From the NCBI RefSeq assembly GCF_004359215.1, contig NC_090610.1, forward strand, positions 5,101,042-5,145,285: a DNA stretch of 44,244 nt, written 5' to 3'. The notes beneath the pieces are model-generated. The model saw nothing but the letters and a program-made list of their open reading frames with translations. It was not told the DNA's origin and ran no database searches. The translations under genes and the position numbers were made by a program. This DNA comes from Bremia lactucae. Its lineage: Eukaryota > Oomycota > Peronosporomycetes > Peronosporales > Peronosporaceae. Shown here one piece after another: positions 9,114 through 18,760 of the stretch. Every line of letters begins with the position of its first letter. The stretch's first letter is position 1.

Positions 9114-10441
9114 ATGACAATCAAGCGTGAGTCACAGACTCTGAGCACCTTCCTCGACGATGAGGGAATGGTGGACTATGAAAGTCACACTCCATCGGAC
9201 GATGATGAAAAAGAGCGTCGCTCTTACACGCCTCCTCACGAGGATGAACGTCGGCGGCGCCCGAATCCGTTCCAGAACGTGGTGCCGCTGATGTCTTAAC
9301 TGCATTGAGCAGGACACGGGATCCTGAGTCCAACATCATTACGAATCCGCTCGATGAAGAGCAAGAGCAGATAATCCTCCTAGAGGAAAGAGCTCGTCGT
9401 CGAGCTGCCGAGATAGCGAAATCTAAAGCTCATAATGAATATAGATTCACTCCGCTTAGTGCGGACAAGCGTCTCAAAGAGATAGCGGGTCATAGATTCG
9501 CCATCTGGATCTCTGGCGACCCGGCGAGGACGCCGGAGTTTGCTGCCCGCGACGCTCTTCATGAGCAATACCTTACGCCAAAGGTAATGACTAGAAGCCA
9601 GTATCTGACGCGTTTACATGATCAAGCCCGTGGGGCTTCGGTGACCTCCATGAGGGAATTTCCGATCGTTTTGTTTCCAAACGAAACAAGGACTGAAAAT
9701 GAAGTCTCATTTGAGAACTGGGTTCACCGGGCCCGCAAACTTCGTAATATGTGGAATATCAGAGAGTCTGCGGATAGAGGTGATGTTCGTTTGGAACGGA
9801 AGCTTCGCTTCGACTTTGCTAAGCTTAAGGCTAAAGGCCAGTCACGTTCGGCATTTATGCCACAAAACGAAGAAAGGCCTAGCCGATTTCAGTGCTTCGG
9901 TTGACCGTACAACCAAGGATCGAAGTCGCACTGAGGCTTAAGATCCACCTAATCCCACGTCTAGTGGTGGGAAGCGTCGTGCGACGCGACTTGACCCTGA
10001 GCTTGGCGGTCAAAATGTCAACGGCGTAGGGGCAATCTTGCCGAAGAGGTACCTCAATCTCCCAAGAGTTTTCAGAAGAGAGGTACCCTAGCCACTTCAC
10101 CAAATACTGGTATTGACCCTCATGACGACGTCGCTTTAAATTTTTCTCCACATGAAGCTGAAGGTTTCCCCGCGCATCAAGCAGCGCGGGAGGGGGCCAA
10201 AATTTCGGCGGAAGCATTTGATGCTCTAAGGCACGAGGTGCAACTTCTTCGTGAGGTCCTTGCTCGGGTTGAGAGCTCTTTTGAGGCGGTTCGGGACCGT
10301 CTTACGACGCTTGAGCGTCAGCAGCCTCGTTTAGAGGTCCAGTTGGATATCTTGGTGAGGATGCAACAATCTGCGGCTCAACCGCCGGTCTCGGCGCAAG
10401 CGCCTTCAAGTCCACGTGGGAAGGGTCCCGATATGGCTTAA
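9114..10441 (+). pseudogene. Antisense ORF of Gypsy family B (gag-like, C-terminal coiled coil)
   Basis: Opposite in direction to pol, an open frame starts ATG at 9114, 112 bases inside the 3' LTR. The N-terminus is acidic (DDEGMVDYESHTPSDDDEKE). A frameshift near 9299 leads into a 199-codon stretch to 9904 (LDEEQEQIILLEERARRRAA, then FAIWISGDPARTPEFAARDA, then FENWVHRARKLRNMWNI). Further shifts or stops near 9904-10022 lead to a last stretch ending at 10441, with ISAEAFDALRHEVQLL and LARVESSFEAVRDRLTTLER, a clear coiled coil. The total would be about 440 residues. From about 9879 rightward it overlaps the chromodomain/integrase frame on the other strand. I do not recognise the family; a gag-like or structural role is only inferred. 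Confidence 0.58.
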
Positions 10442-11700
10442 GCAAGCCAACGTAAAACACTGGGTGTGTACGCAGCTTGCTGGGAAGGTTTAGCGTATAA
10501 ACTAGGCCCTTTTTGGCCACGACCGTAAATGGTCCAATAAAGCGCGGGCGCGATTTGGTCTTGAAGACCGCAGAAACCGAGTTGGTAGGTAGGGTTTTGG
10601 CGTTTAGTAAAACTCGGTCTCCGACCATATAAGAATTAATACAGCTTCTTCCTTTGACATCTGATCGTTCTTTTTGTTTGTCTTGGCTATCAGCCATCGT
10701 ATCCGTTACATGTCTTCAGACACTTAATCGCGTCGCGAGAAACACGCTTACTTGTTTCCGAACGGTAACAGGGTTGATATCAGCAAGCCTATCGGCCGAT
10801 TCTCCCCCACCAAGCCCTGAACCACGCAGTGGAATCGTTAATGGAACGCGTGGGTGGGTAAGACCGTTTACATAGAACGGAGTAAAGCCTTTAGAGGCAA
10901 GTACAGCGTTATTTAACGCAAACTCAACCACTGGGAGCATTGAGCTCCAGCGCTTTGGTGTCTGAGCACATACACTGCGTAAAACGTCTTCAATGACGCG
11001 ATTGATACGTTCAGTTTGGCCATCGGTCTGCGGATGGTCCGCGGTGGACATGTCCAATCTGGTGCCAAGCACTCGGAAAATTGATTTCCAGAATACCCGT
11101 GAAACGGGGGTCCCGATCAGAGACAATTGCCACTTGCAAACCGTGTTGTCGAAACATGCGATCGATGAACAGCCTTCCTGTACCTTCACCATCAATGGTA
11201 TCTGGCACAGCCGCTAAGTGAGCCATTTTGCTCAATCGGTCAACCAAGACCACTATGCTAGAGTTACCGGCCGAATCTTTTGGTAGATCGAAAAGAACAC
11301 ATACTAATGGACGTCATCACCCTATGGGTACGGGCAGACTTCCCGGTGGCGCAACAGCATGCGCCGAGGGTTTAATTTTTTGGCAAGTTTCGCATATGCG
11401 AACATATGTGCTGACCCATTTATAAAGTTTGGGCCACCAAAAAATATGGCTTACAGAGCCGTTTGTCTTCTCTCTACCGACATGACCACCAAGGGCAGTA
11501 CCGTTTGCCTAATAGAGCATTCGGTACTTCAAATCCTCATCATGAGTTCCAACGACGCGCGGAGGATCTGCAGCGTCCGTGCAATAAAGCAACAGGTCGT
11601 TATCGATAGAATATCGATGTACATTGCACGTAAACGTGCCGACAAATTTAAACCCGAGTCAGAGTTCGTTTTCGAGCTCGTAGCAGAGCTACACACTGTT
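9879..11700 (-). pseudogene. Gypsy family B integrase with C-terminal chromodomain
   Basis: Minus-strand fragments in order give the integrase core with MVLVDRLSKM (first catalytic Asp), IVSDRDPRFTG (second Asp), then STADHPQTDGQTERINRV with the catalytic Glu, and WSSMLPVVEFALNNAVLASK. The C-terminal barrel follows (VGDRVLLNAKTLPTN, PRFIGPFTVVAKKG, LRTHPVFYVGLLKPY). After an in-frame TAA at about 10302 comes a proline-rich linker and a chromodomain (YQYLVKWLGYLSSENSWE). Integrase inserts element cDNA; chromodomains of this class guide it to modified histones. Several frameshifts and stops make it inactive. The last 25 to 560 bases lie opposite the antisense frame. Confidence 0.85.
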
Positions 11701-13090
11701 TATCCTTGGCGTCAGCCGAACGAATTAATTCAGTAATAGGCGACATGATAGTCGTTGAATGAGAGAGCTCATAATCTGGCCTTCGTGATAACGCATCGGC
11801 CAGAGCATTCTGCTTGTTAGGCTTATACTTCACCCCGAAGTTGTTCTCAGCGAAAAAGGATAGCCTTCGGGCCATTCTCTGTGAGAGATGGGGCGACTTA
11901 GTCACCGTGCGTAATGACGCGTGATCTGTATATATCCCATACGGCTTAGAGCCGAGCAGATGAACTCTGAATTGGACGAGAGCATACTTCAAAGCAAGTA
12001 ACTCTTTTTCATGAACTGGGTGGTTCTCTTCCGCAGCTTTAAGCTGTCTCGAACGCAATAATACGTTCGTGCCCATCAACATCTGTTTGTAACAGAGCAC
12101 TGCCAATGGCAAAATCTGATGCGTCACAGACGACACTGAAAGGCCAATTTGGATTTGGCAGTGCCAGAATCTGGGCATGGATAAGACTATACTTAACTGC
12201 TTGAAAATTATTATTTTCGGTGCTAGTCCAGCACCATTCTGTATCCTTTTTAAGGAGATTAGATAATGGCCTAGCCATATCAGCGTAATTTTCGTTATAT
12301 TTGTGCAAATAATTGGCGAGACCCAACCACTTACGCAAATCCTTTTGGTTTTTAGGAACCGGCGAATCTACTATGGCTTTTACCTTAGCGGGATCCGCTC
12401 TAAGGTCTCGCTTTCCAATGAAGCATCCTAAAAAAGGATTTTCGTCTGCGCCAAAAATGCATTTAGATGCATTGGCGTACAATTTGTTTGTGCGCATGCA
12501 CTCGAGCACTGCTCGCAAATGGTCTAGCTGGTTTTCCATGTCCGACCGACCCTGCTCCGCACGACTATGGACAAAAATGTCATCGAAATAAGTCTGTGCA
12601 TAACCTCGATGAGGGGGGGTGGGCGAAACAGTTGCGTCACTAGACGATTAAATGTTGCCGGGGCGTTGGAAAGCCCTTGTGGCATAACCAGCCACTCCCA
12701 TAACATGCCGCTTGGGGTGCTAGCCGCTGTAAGCGGGATATCGCTAGCTCGCATGAGCAATTGGTAGTAGCCATCGACTAAGTCCAATGCACTGTACATT
12801 GTGCATCCCACCATATTATCTTGAAGAAAATCCTTTCTACGAATGGGGGTTTGTGCTGGTATAGTTGCAGCATTAAGCTTATTATAAGCATGTACAATGC
12901 GCCATTTACCAATTGACTTTTTGCCACAAAATGTCGGATGAGGAGATTTGCTCTCTCGTACCATTCCTGCCTCGTGCTTAGCACGGAAGAAATCGTCAAT
13001 GACGTCACACTGCTCCTTTAGTAAAGGCCATTGTCTTGTGACACAGTATTTGGTTCCTGGAACCAAGTCAATTTCATGACGAACACCTCT
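11648..13090 (-). pseudogene. Gypsy family B reverse transcriptase and RNase H
   Basis: The RT reads VPGTKYCVTRQW, KWRIVHAYNKLNAATIPAQT, YSALDLVDGYYQL (first catalytic Asp), then MLWEWLVMPQGLSNAPATFN. A frameshift in a C-run near 12617 separates this from the YFDDIFVHSR catalytic pair, which sits in another frame just before MENQLDHLRAVLECMRTNKL. The connection and RNase H follow: KWLGLANYLHKYNENYADMA, FSVVCDASDFAIGSALLQ, ENHPVHEKELLALKYALV, IYTDHASLRTVTKSPHLS. The order and spacing are normal for Ty3/Gypsy; frameshifts at about 12600 and 12050 break it. Confidence 0.86.
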
Positions 13091-13105
13091 ATCCGGAGGT
13101 AAAAC

Positions 13106-14850
13106 TTATGGTGGGTTATTACATACCACATCTTGGAATTCCTTAATCAAGGAATAAAAGGGATCCGTATCTTTAAGGATCGATGATCCATTTCGCGCAC
13201 TAAGTGCAGCTTTTGTGTCATCCAGGAAAGCTTCGTCTAGAAGTGACGATGAGTTTAACTCAACCATAGGTCGAATGACCATTTCAGATAAGTCACCAGC
13301 TTTTAAGGCTCGACCGCACTCATCAATAGACATTTCGTCTAGCTCTAAAAAAGCATGTAACGAGGGGATTGCCGCAAGGCTAACTTCCCCCTCAATGTTA
13401 TCGGTTACACCATTTACAGGCGTATGTAATTGATCACACGTACACTTTGTGAGGGTATAAACTCTTCGCGTCTCCCCTGTCTTGGAGTAGAGACATTACG
13501 CCTCTTAGAGGCCGGGACATTCACGTCCCCGGGTTTTCCAGCCCGTATTGGTTCTATATCAGACATGGTGTCTAATTCGACATCCGAAAAGGAGTTAGGT
13601 ATCTCAACTTGCTTATCCAGCGAACGTTTACGTGTCGCTTCACGTGCATTAGGAGGGTTTGACTTAAAATGCCCTGGCGAACCGCCATTAGTGTCACTAT
13701 TGACACTCAGTATGGTGCCACCTCGGCCGACCACACTCGGTGGACTTAAACGTGCCACTCCACGTATCTCAGGTATATTGCACCCTTGAGGTCCTGGCGA
13801 ACCGCCAACAGTGTCACTACTGACACTCAGTATGATGCCACCTCGGCCGACCATACTCGGTGGACTTAGACGTGCCACTCCGCGTATCTCAGGGATATTG
13901 CACCCATGATGATTCGGCCAACCATTATGGATAATGGTCTGAGCATAAGGCGTTGTGGCTTTATCCAACGGAGAAGCGGCTGCGCTTTTATGAGCAGCGC
14001 TCTCATGAATGGTCGCTGCGCTATCCAGCGCAGACGACGAGACAGCATTAGAAAACTTTGCTGTCTCCATGTTGTGAGCAACGAGAGAAGTTTGGATGGG
14101 CAATAATGCGCCATCATCCTGGCCTTAGGCCAACAATGCTTTCAGCATTTAGTATATCGTTATTCTAACGAGTATCACACGACGGAGTACGTGCCGTTTC
14201 ACTTGTTTCTGCTGAGTCGGGCTCAGAATTAATGTTTTTAGCATTATAGTTTATTAACTTAGACATGCCAATGTCTAATACACTGACAGACTCATTCAAT
14301 GATCCGAGCCAATAGCGCTTTTGTTGCCTAGCAAAGGTGGGCTCATGACTCTCCAAAACTTTGCTAAGAACATTGCGCGTGGCGCCTAAGGTCTTAGACC
14401 TCTAATCAATCCATGGCTCATGGTGTTCTAGCCAGGCCATACCAAGGATGAGATCATATCTCGAATCTAAATCAAGGACGAGACAGCGTTCCATACTGTC
14501 AAAGTCCAGAAACTTTATACCTAAGTTCAATGGAACTTTAGGAACAGTGACACGAGTCCCAGTCGCTAAGCGAACAGTGATTGTATCACCTTCATGCGCT
14601 CTAGCGCCTCAACGTATTGTTGACTTCCTTCAAGGGAAAGGCGTCGAGCATTATTGCAAAGACGCTCTTGAGTCAATTAAAATTGACCACGGCTTATCAA
14701 AGCCCTTTACAGTCGCTTGAGCGACTAGCAAGCCAGGCTTGTACTCTCGCCCCGTGCCATTGAACACTGAGTTAATTGGGGCTAGGTTCTGTTTACTCTC
14801 ACCTCCTTGAGGTTCAACAGAGCCTAGGTCTTCTCCCGTAGGGCACCCGC
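13106..14850 (-). pseudogene. Gypsy family B protease and protease-RT linker
   Basis: Reading leftward, the protease start WSILIDSRAS lies near 14670, where the active-site glycine of the usual DSG triad is replaced by Arg. A linker follows at 14103-13414 containing two 40-residue repeats (GCNIPEIRGVARLSPPS ... GRGG). Next comes DTKAALSARNGSSILKD (about 13220-13160) and the stretch leading into RT. The same linker is found in the plus-strand copy at 30040-30780. The linker has no recognised fold. Several stops interrupt the frame. Confidence 0.68.
13708..13947 (-). repeat. Two 120-bp direct repeats within family-B pol linker
   Basis: Repeat starts at 13708 and 13828 (cagtatggtgccacctcggc / cagtatgatgccacctcggc) are exactly 120 bp apart, so the unit keeps the frame and encodes a 40-residue repeat. 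A GTGTCA-CTAT-TGACAC palindrome lies in each unit boundary. The plus-strand family-B copy has the same duplication at about 30095 and 30213, so it predates the split of the two copies. Confidence 0.75.
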
Positions 14851-15820
14851 ACCTACTGGGTATCGACGTTTTCCCGCACCTTTTGGGTATCGACGTTTTC
14901 CCGCACCTTTTGGGTATCGACGTTTTCCCGCACCGTACCAGATCTCTGGTATAGGTCGGAGCTGGAACTCTTTCGAGCTTTACGCGAATTTCGAAGAGGG
15001 CAGGTAGGGCGTAAATGTTTCGTGCTTTCGCACATATAACATCTACGGATCGTTTTATGCTGTTCCACAGCTTGAAGAGCCTCATCTCCTTCCTCAACGA
15101 GGCTTTGATTCATGGGTTTCGTCCATTTGACGGAACCCATGTGCTCGAAGAGCTTGTTCGGTAGACAGGCGTGCTAACGCCAGCAGACTTAAAGTCGAAC
15201 TCTGCGCGAAGCACTATGGCAACTGCCTCTTCGAACGTAGCCGGATGAGATCGGAACAAGTCCGTCCAGGCAACGCCCTCATTGAGACCCCCCCATAAAG
15301 ATGGTCACTACAATTGCTTCTTGCACCGGGTCTTGATGCATAGACGCAATGAGAGTTCTCAACTCCTGGACAAAGTCCCCTAGGATTCTTTTACCCTGTT
15401 GAGTCGCTAGGAGCCGTGCTCGCATGCGAAAAGCCTGATCAGGCGGTGCAAACATGCTCGTCATTTGCTATTTTAGCGAATCCCATGAGGGAAAAGCGTC
15501 GTTTATGGACGTGCTGCACTGCACGATAGTTGCCACTCCATGGCTCTACCTCCAAGTTTGGAAATGGCCATAGCCACCTTCTGCCGTTCTGATAAGAACA
15601 AGGCGGAATCAATCGAATTTTCCATCTGCTTAATCCAAAAAGGGAGATTTTCTCCCTCTTTTCCCTCGAATGTTTTCACATTAACAATTAGAGGGCGAGC
15701 CCTCGGCTCTGAGCCAGGTACAGAGATGTACCGGGTTGGCATAGATGCCGCTAAATGGTCCTGTATCTGACTGATCAGGGAGGCTTCGTACCGCATGAAG
15801 GCTTCAGCCTTGCATGCAGG
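14651..15820 (-). pseudogene. Gypsy family B gag with CCHC zinc knuckle
   Basis: From the Met near 15796 the frame reads YEASLISQIQDHLAASMPTR, NVKTFEGKEGENLPFWIKQM and QKVAMAISKLGGRAMEWQL, a typical Gypsy capsid region. After breaks it gives AFRMRARLLATQQGKRILGD, FVQELRTLIAS, and a zinc knuckle CYMCESTKHLRPTC (CX2CX4HX4C, about 15045-15005). The next segment contains three copies of RCGKTSIPK before the protease. Gag forms the particle and binds RNA. Multiple frameshifts (about 15480, 15280, 14950) inactivate it. Confidence 0.82.
14858..14934 (-). repeat. 27-bp tandem repeat, nearly three units, in gag-protease linker
   Basis: The unit gggtatcgacgttttcccgc acctttt occurs at 14858-14884, 14885-14911 and 14912-14934 (last unit short). 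Since 27 is a multiple of three, it adds the nine-residue repeat RCGKTSIPK. The plus-strand copy near 29595 has one unit only, so this is a local expansion. Confidence 0.85.
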
Positions 15821-15972
15821 ACCTCTTGTCCCTGGGAGATAATAAATTCCACGTGCTCAAGCCCGAATAAGTTTTTTGAGCTTGTCGTAAGCGGCCTGTC
15901 GCGCTTCTGACAATTCTGGAACCTCTTCCATTTTCGTGAGAAATTAGTCTTTTAAAGACTCAGGCGTAGATT

Positions 15973-15991
15973 GACTACTAGTACTACCAAG
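15973..15991 (-). promoter_or_regulatory. Primer-binding-like site, family B
   Basis: On the minus strand the 19 bases right after the 5' LTR read CTTGGTAGTACTAGTAGTC. A TGG two bases inside is expected for a site pairing with a tRNA 3' CCA. 17 of 19 positions match the same site of family C (17894-17912). The primer tRNA is not identified. Confidence 0.5.
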
Positions 15992-16499
15992 TGTAGCGGA
16001 CCTACCTCGCTCCTAAAGTCAGGGATAGACTTTCAGACTCAGAGAGTCACTTAGTTTTATTGAACTAATGGGTTTAACAACTCAGGGAGTCGTACAAGCT
16101 ATAAAAGCTTAAGGAATCCTAGTTCAAGGAATTCAGGGGTTCGTAGAACCAAGTGGCAACTCGTGCCCAAGACGATATACCTTAGAAAGGCTACTATCTC
16201 TTACAGATCAATGCGCAAGCCTTAGGAAGGCACTTAACGCTTTAAGATCAAAACGAAAACTAAACTTTATTTAATTATTTAAATCTGAAAACCTTACCCT
16301 AGCTTATTAAAATAGATTTTGGCCGCCAGATTTTTACCTGGCGGCGACCACATTTTTACCTGGCGGCGACCACATTTGTTACCCATAATAAAATGGAATT
16401 TAAGTAACTAACTATTTTAAAATTAGATAAAAGGGTATTTTACCCATAAAGTAAATGTACCACAACAACGGTTCTCCGACCGATGTGTGCCCCATTACA
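15992..16499 (-). repeat. 5' LTR, Gypsy family B
   Basis: 508 bp with plus-strand ends TGTAGCGGACCTACCTCGC and GTGTGCCCCATTACA. It contains a 22-bp tandem duplication (tttttacctggcggcgacca..., 16331-16374) and the ...ctagttcaaggaattc... block missing from the 3' LTR. The two LTRs are clearly diverged. Confidence 0.85.
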
Positions 16500-16601
16500 T
16501 TTTAGGCACTGTGCCGGTTCATGCGACGCTTGCTGTCAGCTCGCCGTTTACTGCCACAGGCTTTGGGCTCTGTGCAAGACATTCGGAGGCATGACTACTT
16601 G

Positions 16602-17912
16602 TCATCGTCTTTGCACTACCCAGTCTCCACGAGCTGGGTAGGACTTGGCAACGTTTGACATCCCGCAACGCACCATCAACTGTGACACGACATCAGCTGC
16701 ATAGGCCTCTCGCAGGAGCACATCCTTTCCGGTGTCATGCGTAGAGTAAGTAACTGTGCGTTTGCGCCAGTCTATCCATGGTTGGTGTTTTGCCAAACAT
16801 GGCATGTCTAGGATGAGGTCACACGGACTCTTCATACCTAGCTCTGTGAACTTCTCTTTACAAGAGAAGTCACTAAAACTGAAAACGAGCTCAACTCGAA
16901 CTCCCTCAGACGTGACGAGCGCGCCGTCCGCTAAACGAACGATCGCCTATCTCGCTTGTCATCCTGTCAAAGCGTCTCAAGCATCGCCGGTCTCCGTCTA
17001 GAGCCGCGGGTCTTACAAAATACTGTGATGCATCCGAATCCACGAGAAGGGTCAACACATGGTCATATTCTCGTACTTGAGCGCTAAAGACCAGCAGGGT
17101 TGAGGTCCGAAATTTCGAGACCTCGGGGACTATGCTACCCATTCGTTCGATAACTCTAAACTTAGGGGTAGCTTCAGAGTCCGCGTCAGTAGGGCATCCT
17201 GCCTCAACTACGCTCCTATCTTTCCCGACCCCTCAGTGGTCGATGCGGAACTTATGCGTCTCGCACGCTGGTTCTTGCCTTCGCCCTTTAGGGGGGGACT
17301 CCTCTTGCTGGGCGTCTTTGCACCAGCAGTGACCCTGGCATAGCAGCGAGTCATCATATGGCGGCGCTTGCCGCATTCAAAACAGACAACGTCTGCATTG
17401 CCCAACTCCATGGGAGTGGCATCTGACCTCTCCGTCGACGGCTAATACCAAGCAACCGTTGAGACACTGTTGAAGGTGTCCTCCTCAACTAAGGCAATTT
17501 GGATTGCCTCTTTCATCGGCGACGGCACCTTTCTAAAAAGGGCCTATCGCGATGGGCGGTGCCGTAATCTGCTCTAAACGTGGGCATTTTAATGTGTTTC
17601 GGTATCAGACACGCACTAATGGACGCCGACACCAAGCGTATCTCCTGCACATATTTTTGCAGGGATCGTTTCGCCTGTCGCGCTCCCAAGAAGCGCGCCT
17701 GAAGCATCATTTCGTTGTACGGCGGCTGGTACATGGCGCGAATCTTTGTCTTATAAAGAAGAGCTTGTTCACCAAGTCCCTGCGCCAAGTGCTCTGTCAC
17801 CTCCCAATGATGTTCGGAGAGGTCGCGGAAATAAGCTCCATTGATATTGAGGCTCATCCTCACTAAAATGCTCTGAGAACAGGTCGTGGAAGGGGCTACT
17901 AGTGCTACCAAG
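16602..17912 (-). pseudogene. Gypsy family C gag-protease fragment
   Basis: Minus-strand fragments. The gag near 17880-17513 has GAYFRDLSEHHWEVTEHLAQ and RQAKRSLQKYVQEIRLVSAS. A zinc knuckle CFECGKRRHMMTRC lies at about 17385-17340. The protease reads TLLVDSDASQYFVRP (about 17065-17020), where the usual DSG is DSD. The post-protease block reads CDLILDMPCLAKHQPWIDWR (about 16825-16760). The element is cut at about 16500, where the family-B 5' LTR ends, so its RT and integrase are missing. It is decayed by stops and frameshifts. It is a different family from B, judging by LTR and gag sequence. Confidence 0.78.
17894..17912 (-). promoter_or_regulatory. Primer-binding-like site, family C
   Basis: On the minus strand CTTGGTAGCACTAGTAGCC directly follows the 5' LTR. 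It is nearly the same as the family-B site, suggesting that both families use one tRNA primer, whose 3' end would read ...CTAGTGCTACCA. Confidence 0.5.
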
Positions 17913-18438
17913 TGTAGTCGGGCGCTACTTAAAGCTGCCACGCACTACTAGCCCACACCTTCTGAGCATAGTGAGGAAGCGTTTACCCAACCGTCTTCTC
18001 TCACGCAGAGTGAGGTAGTTGGTGGGCGCCTAAGCGACCTCATCCAACGAACTAGCAGCCTTAGTTTAAGTGACGTCACGGGAGCGGTTATCCGGCTCAA
18101 CGTGCGCACTTGTGAACTAGGAAATAGTTTCTAGGCTAATATATATTTAATCGTATTAAATCCTATTTCAACCAATCATAAATGCCATCTTTGTAGAAGC
18201 ACTTTTATCTATTGCAAGTGTATTTTTCTAAATACCTCGTATCTTGGATGACGTTAGCCGTCATCCCTCCCAATGTGAATGCACTAATGTGCATCACATA
18301 CACAAGGGTGGTTCACAATGTGAGCCACATCCAAGTGGTGGGTCTTATTACTTCACTTAAGTTATTAATCACCCCTTTAAGTACACAAAGTGTACTTAAC
18401 GGGAATTGTGTAACATAGGGTAAATTTAGCCCGTTACA
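17913..18438 (-). repeat. 5' LTR, Gypsy family C
   Basis: 526 bp from TGTAGTCGGGCGCTAC to TTTAGCCCGTTACA; in element orientation it starts TGTAACGGGCTAAATTTACC. It is followed by the primer-binding-like site and then gag, which fixes its orientation. No second copy is seen in the window, so the 3' LTR is missing. Confidence 0.7.
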
Positions 18439-18760
18439 AAGACCAAGCGGAACGAGCAACAACACATCGACGCGACAAGACTTTTCTCAGTTTCAAAATG
18501 TGAAAGCGATGCCACCCAGGAAGAGGAAGGCGCCGAACATCACACTGACGTTCATCTGCAGCGTCACATAAATGTACAGAGCCGAAGTCAATTTCTCGCA
18601 ACAGCTAAACGTTATCCTATCCAAGATATTAGACAGCAACAGCCACCGTTGCAACATCATACTCCTCAGAGTATCTACCATTAACCTAGCATATATAGAT
18701 ATCAGAAAAGATCCTGTAATTTTGGGCACTTCGGCTGGCACGATGAGAGCCTAATGAAGC
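18439..18760 (-). pseudogene. MULE transposase remnant, second copy
   Basis: Short blocks match the MULE at 4787-4960 in order: acaagcaacaacacctctac versus acgagcaacaacacatcgac, aggaggaaggtgcc versus agaggaaggcgcc, and cgcagcgtgccctgtaaatg versus tgcagcgtcacataaatg. The minus strand reads VTLQMNVSVMF where the first copy has GTLRKYVDVMF. It is far more decayed, with no usable frame. It starts directly at the end of LTR-C. Confidence 0.55.

Larger units (their letters stand above)
8546..16499 (-). mobile_element. Complete but decayed Gypsy chromovirus-like element, family B
   Basis: On the minus strand the order is 5' LTR (16499-15992), primer-binding-like site, gag with CCHC knuckle, protease, reverse transcriptase, RNase H, integrase, chromodomain, purine tract and 3' LTR (9001-8546). 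That is the Ty3/Gypsy order. An extra frame runs on the opposite strand between chromodomain and 3' LTR. The coding region has many stops and frameshifts and the LTRs differ in length (456 and 508 bp), so the element is old and inactive. The flanks are ttttg and tttta, at best an imperfect 5-bp target duplication. Confidence 0.88.

Noticed and set aside
8541..16504. A clean target-site duplication around family B
   Set aside because: The flanks are ttttg and tttta, and the interrupted LTR-A does not resume on the right, so the flanks are not a simple insertion pair.
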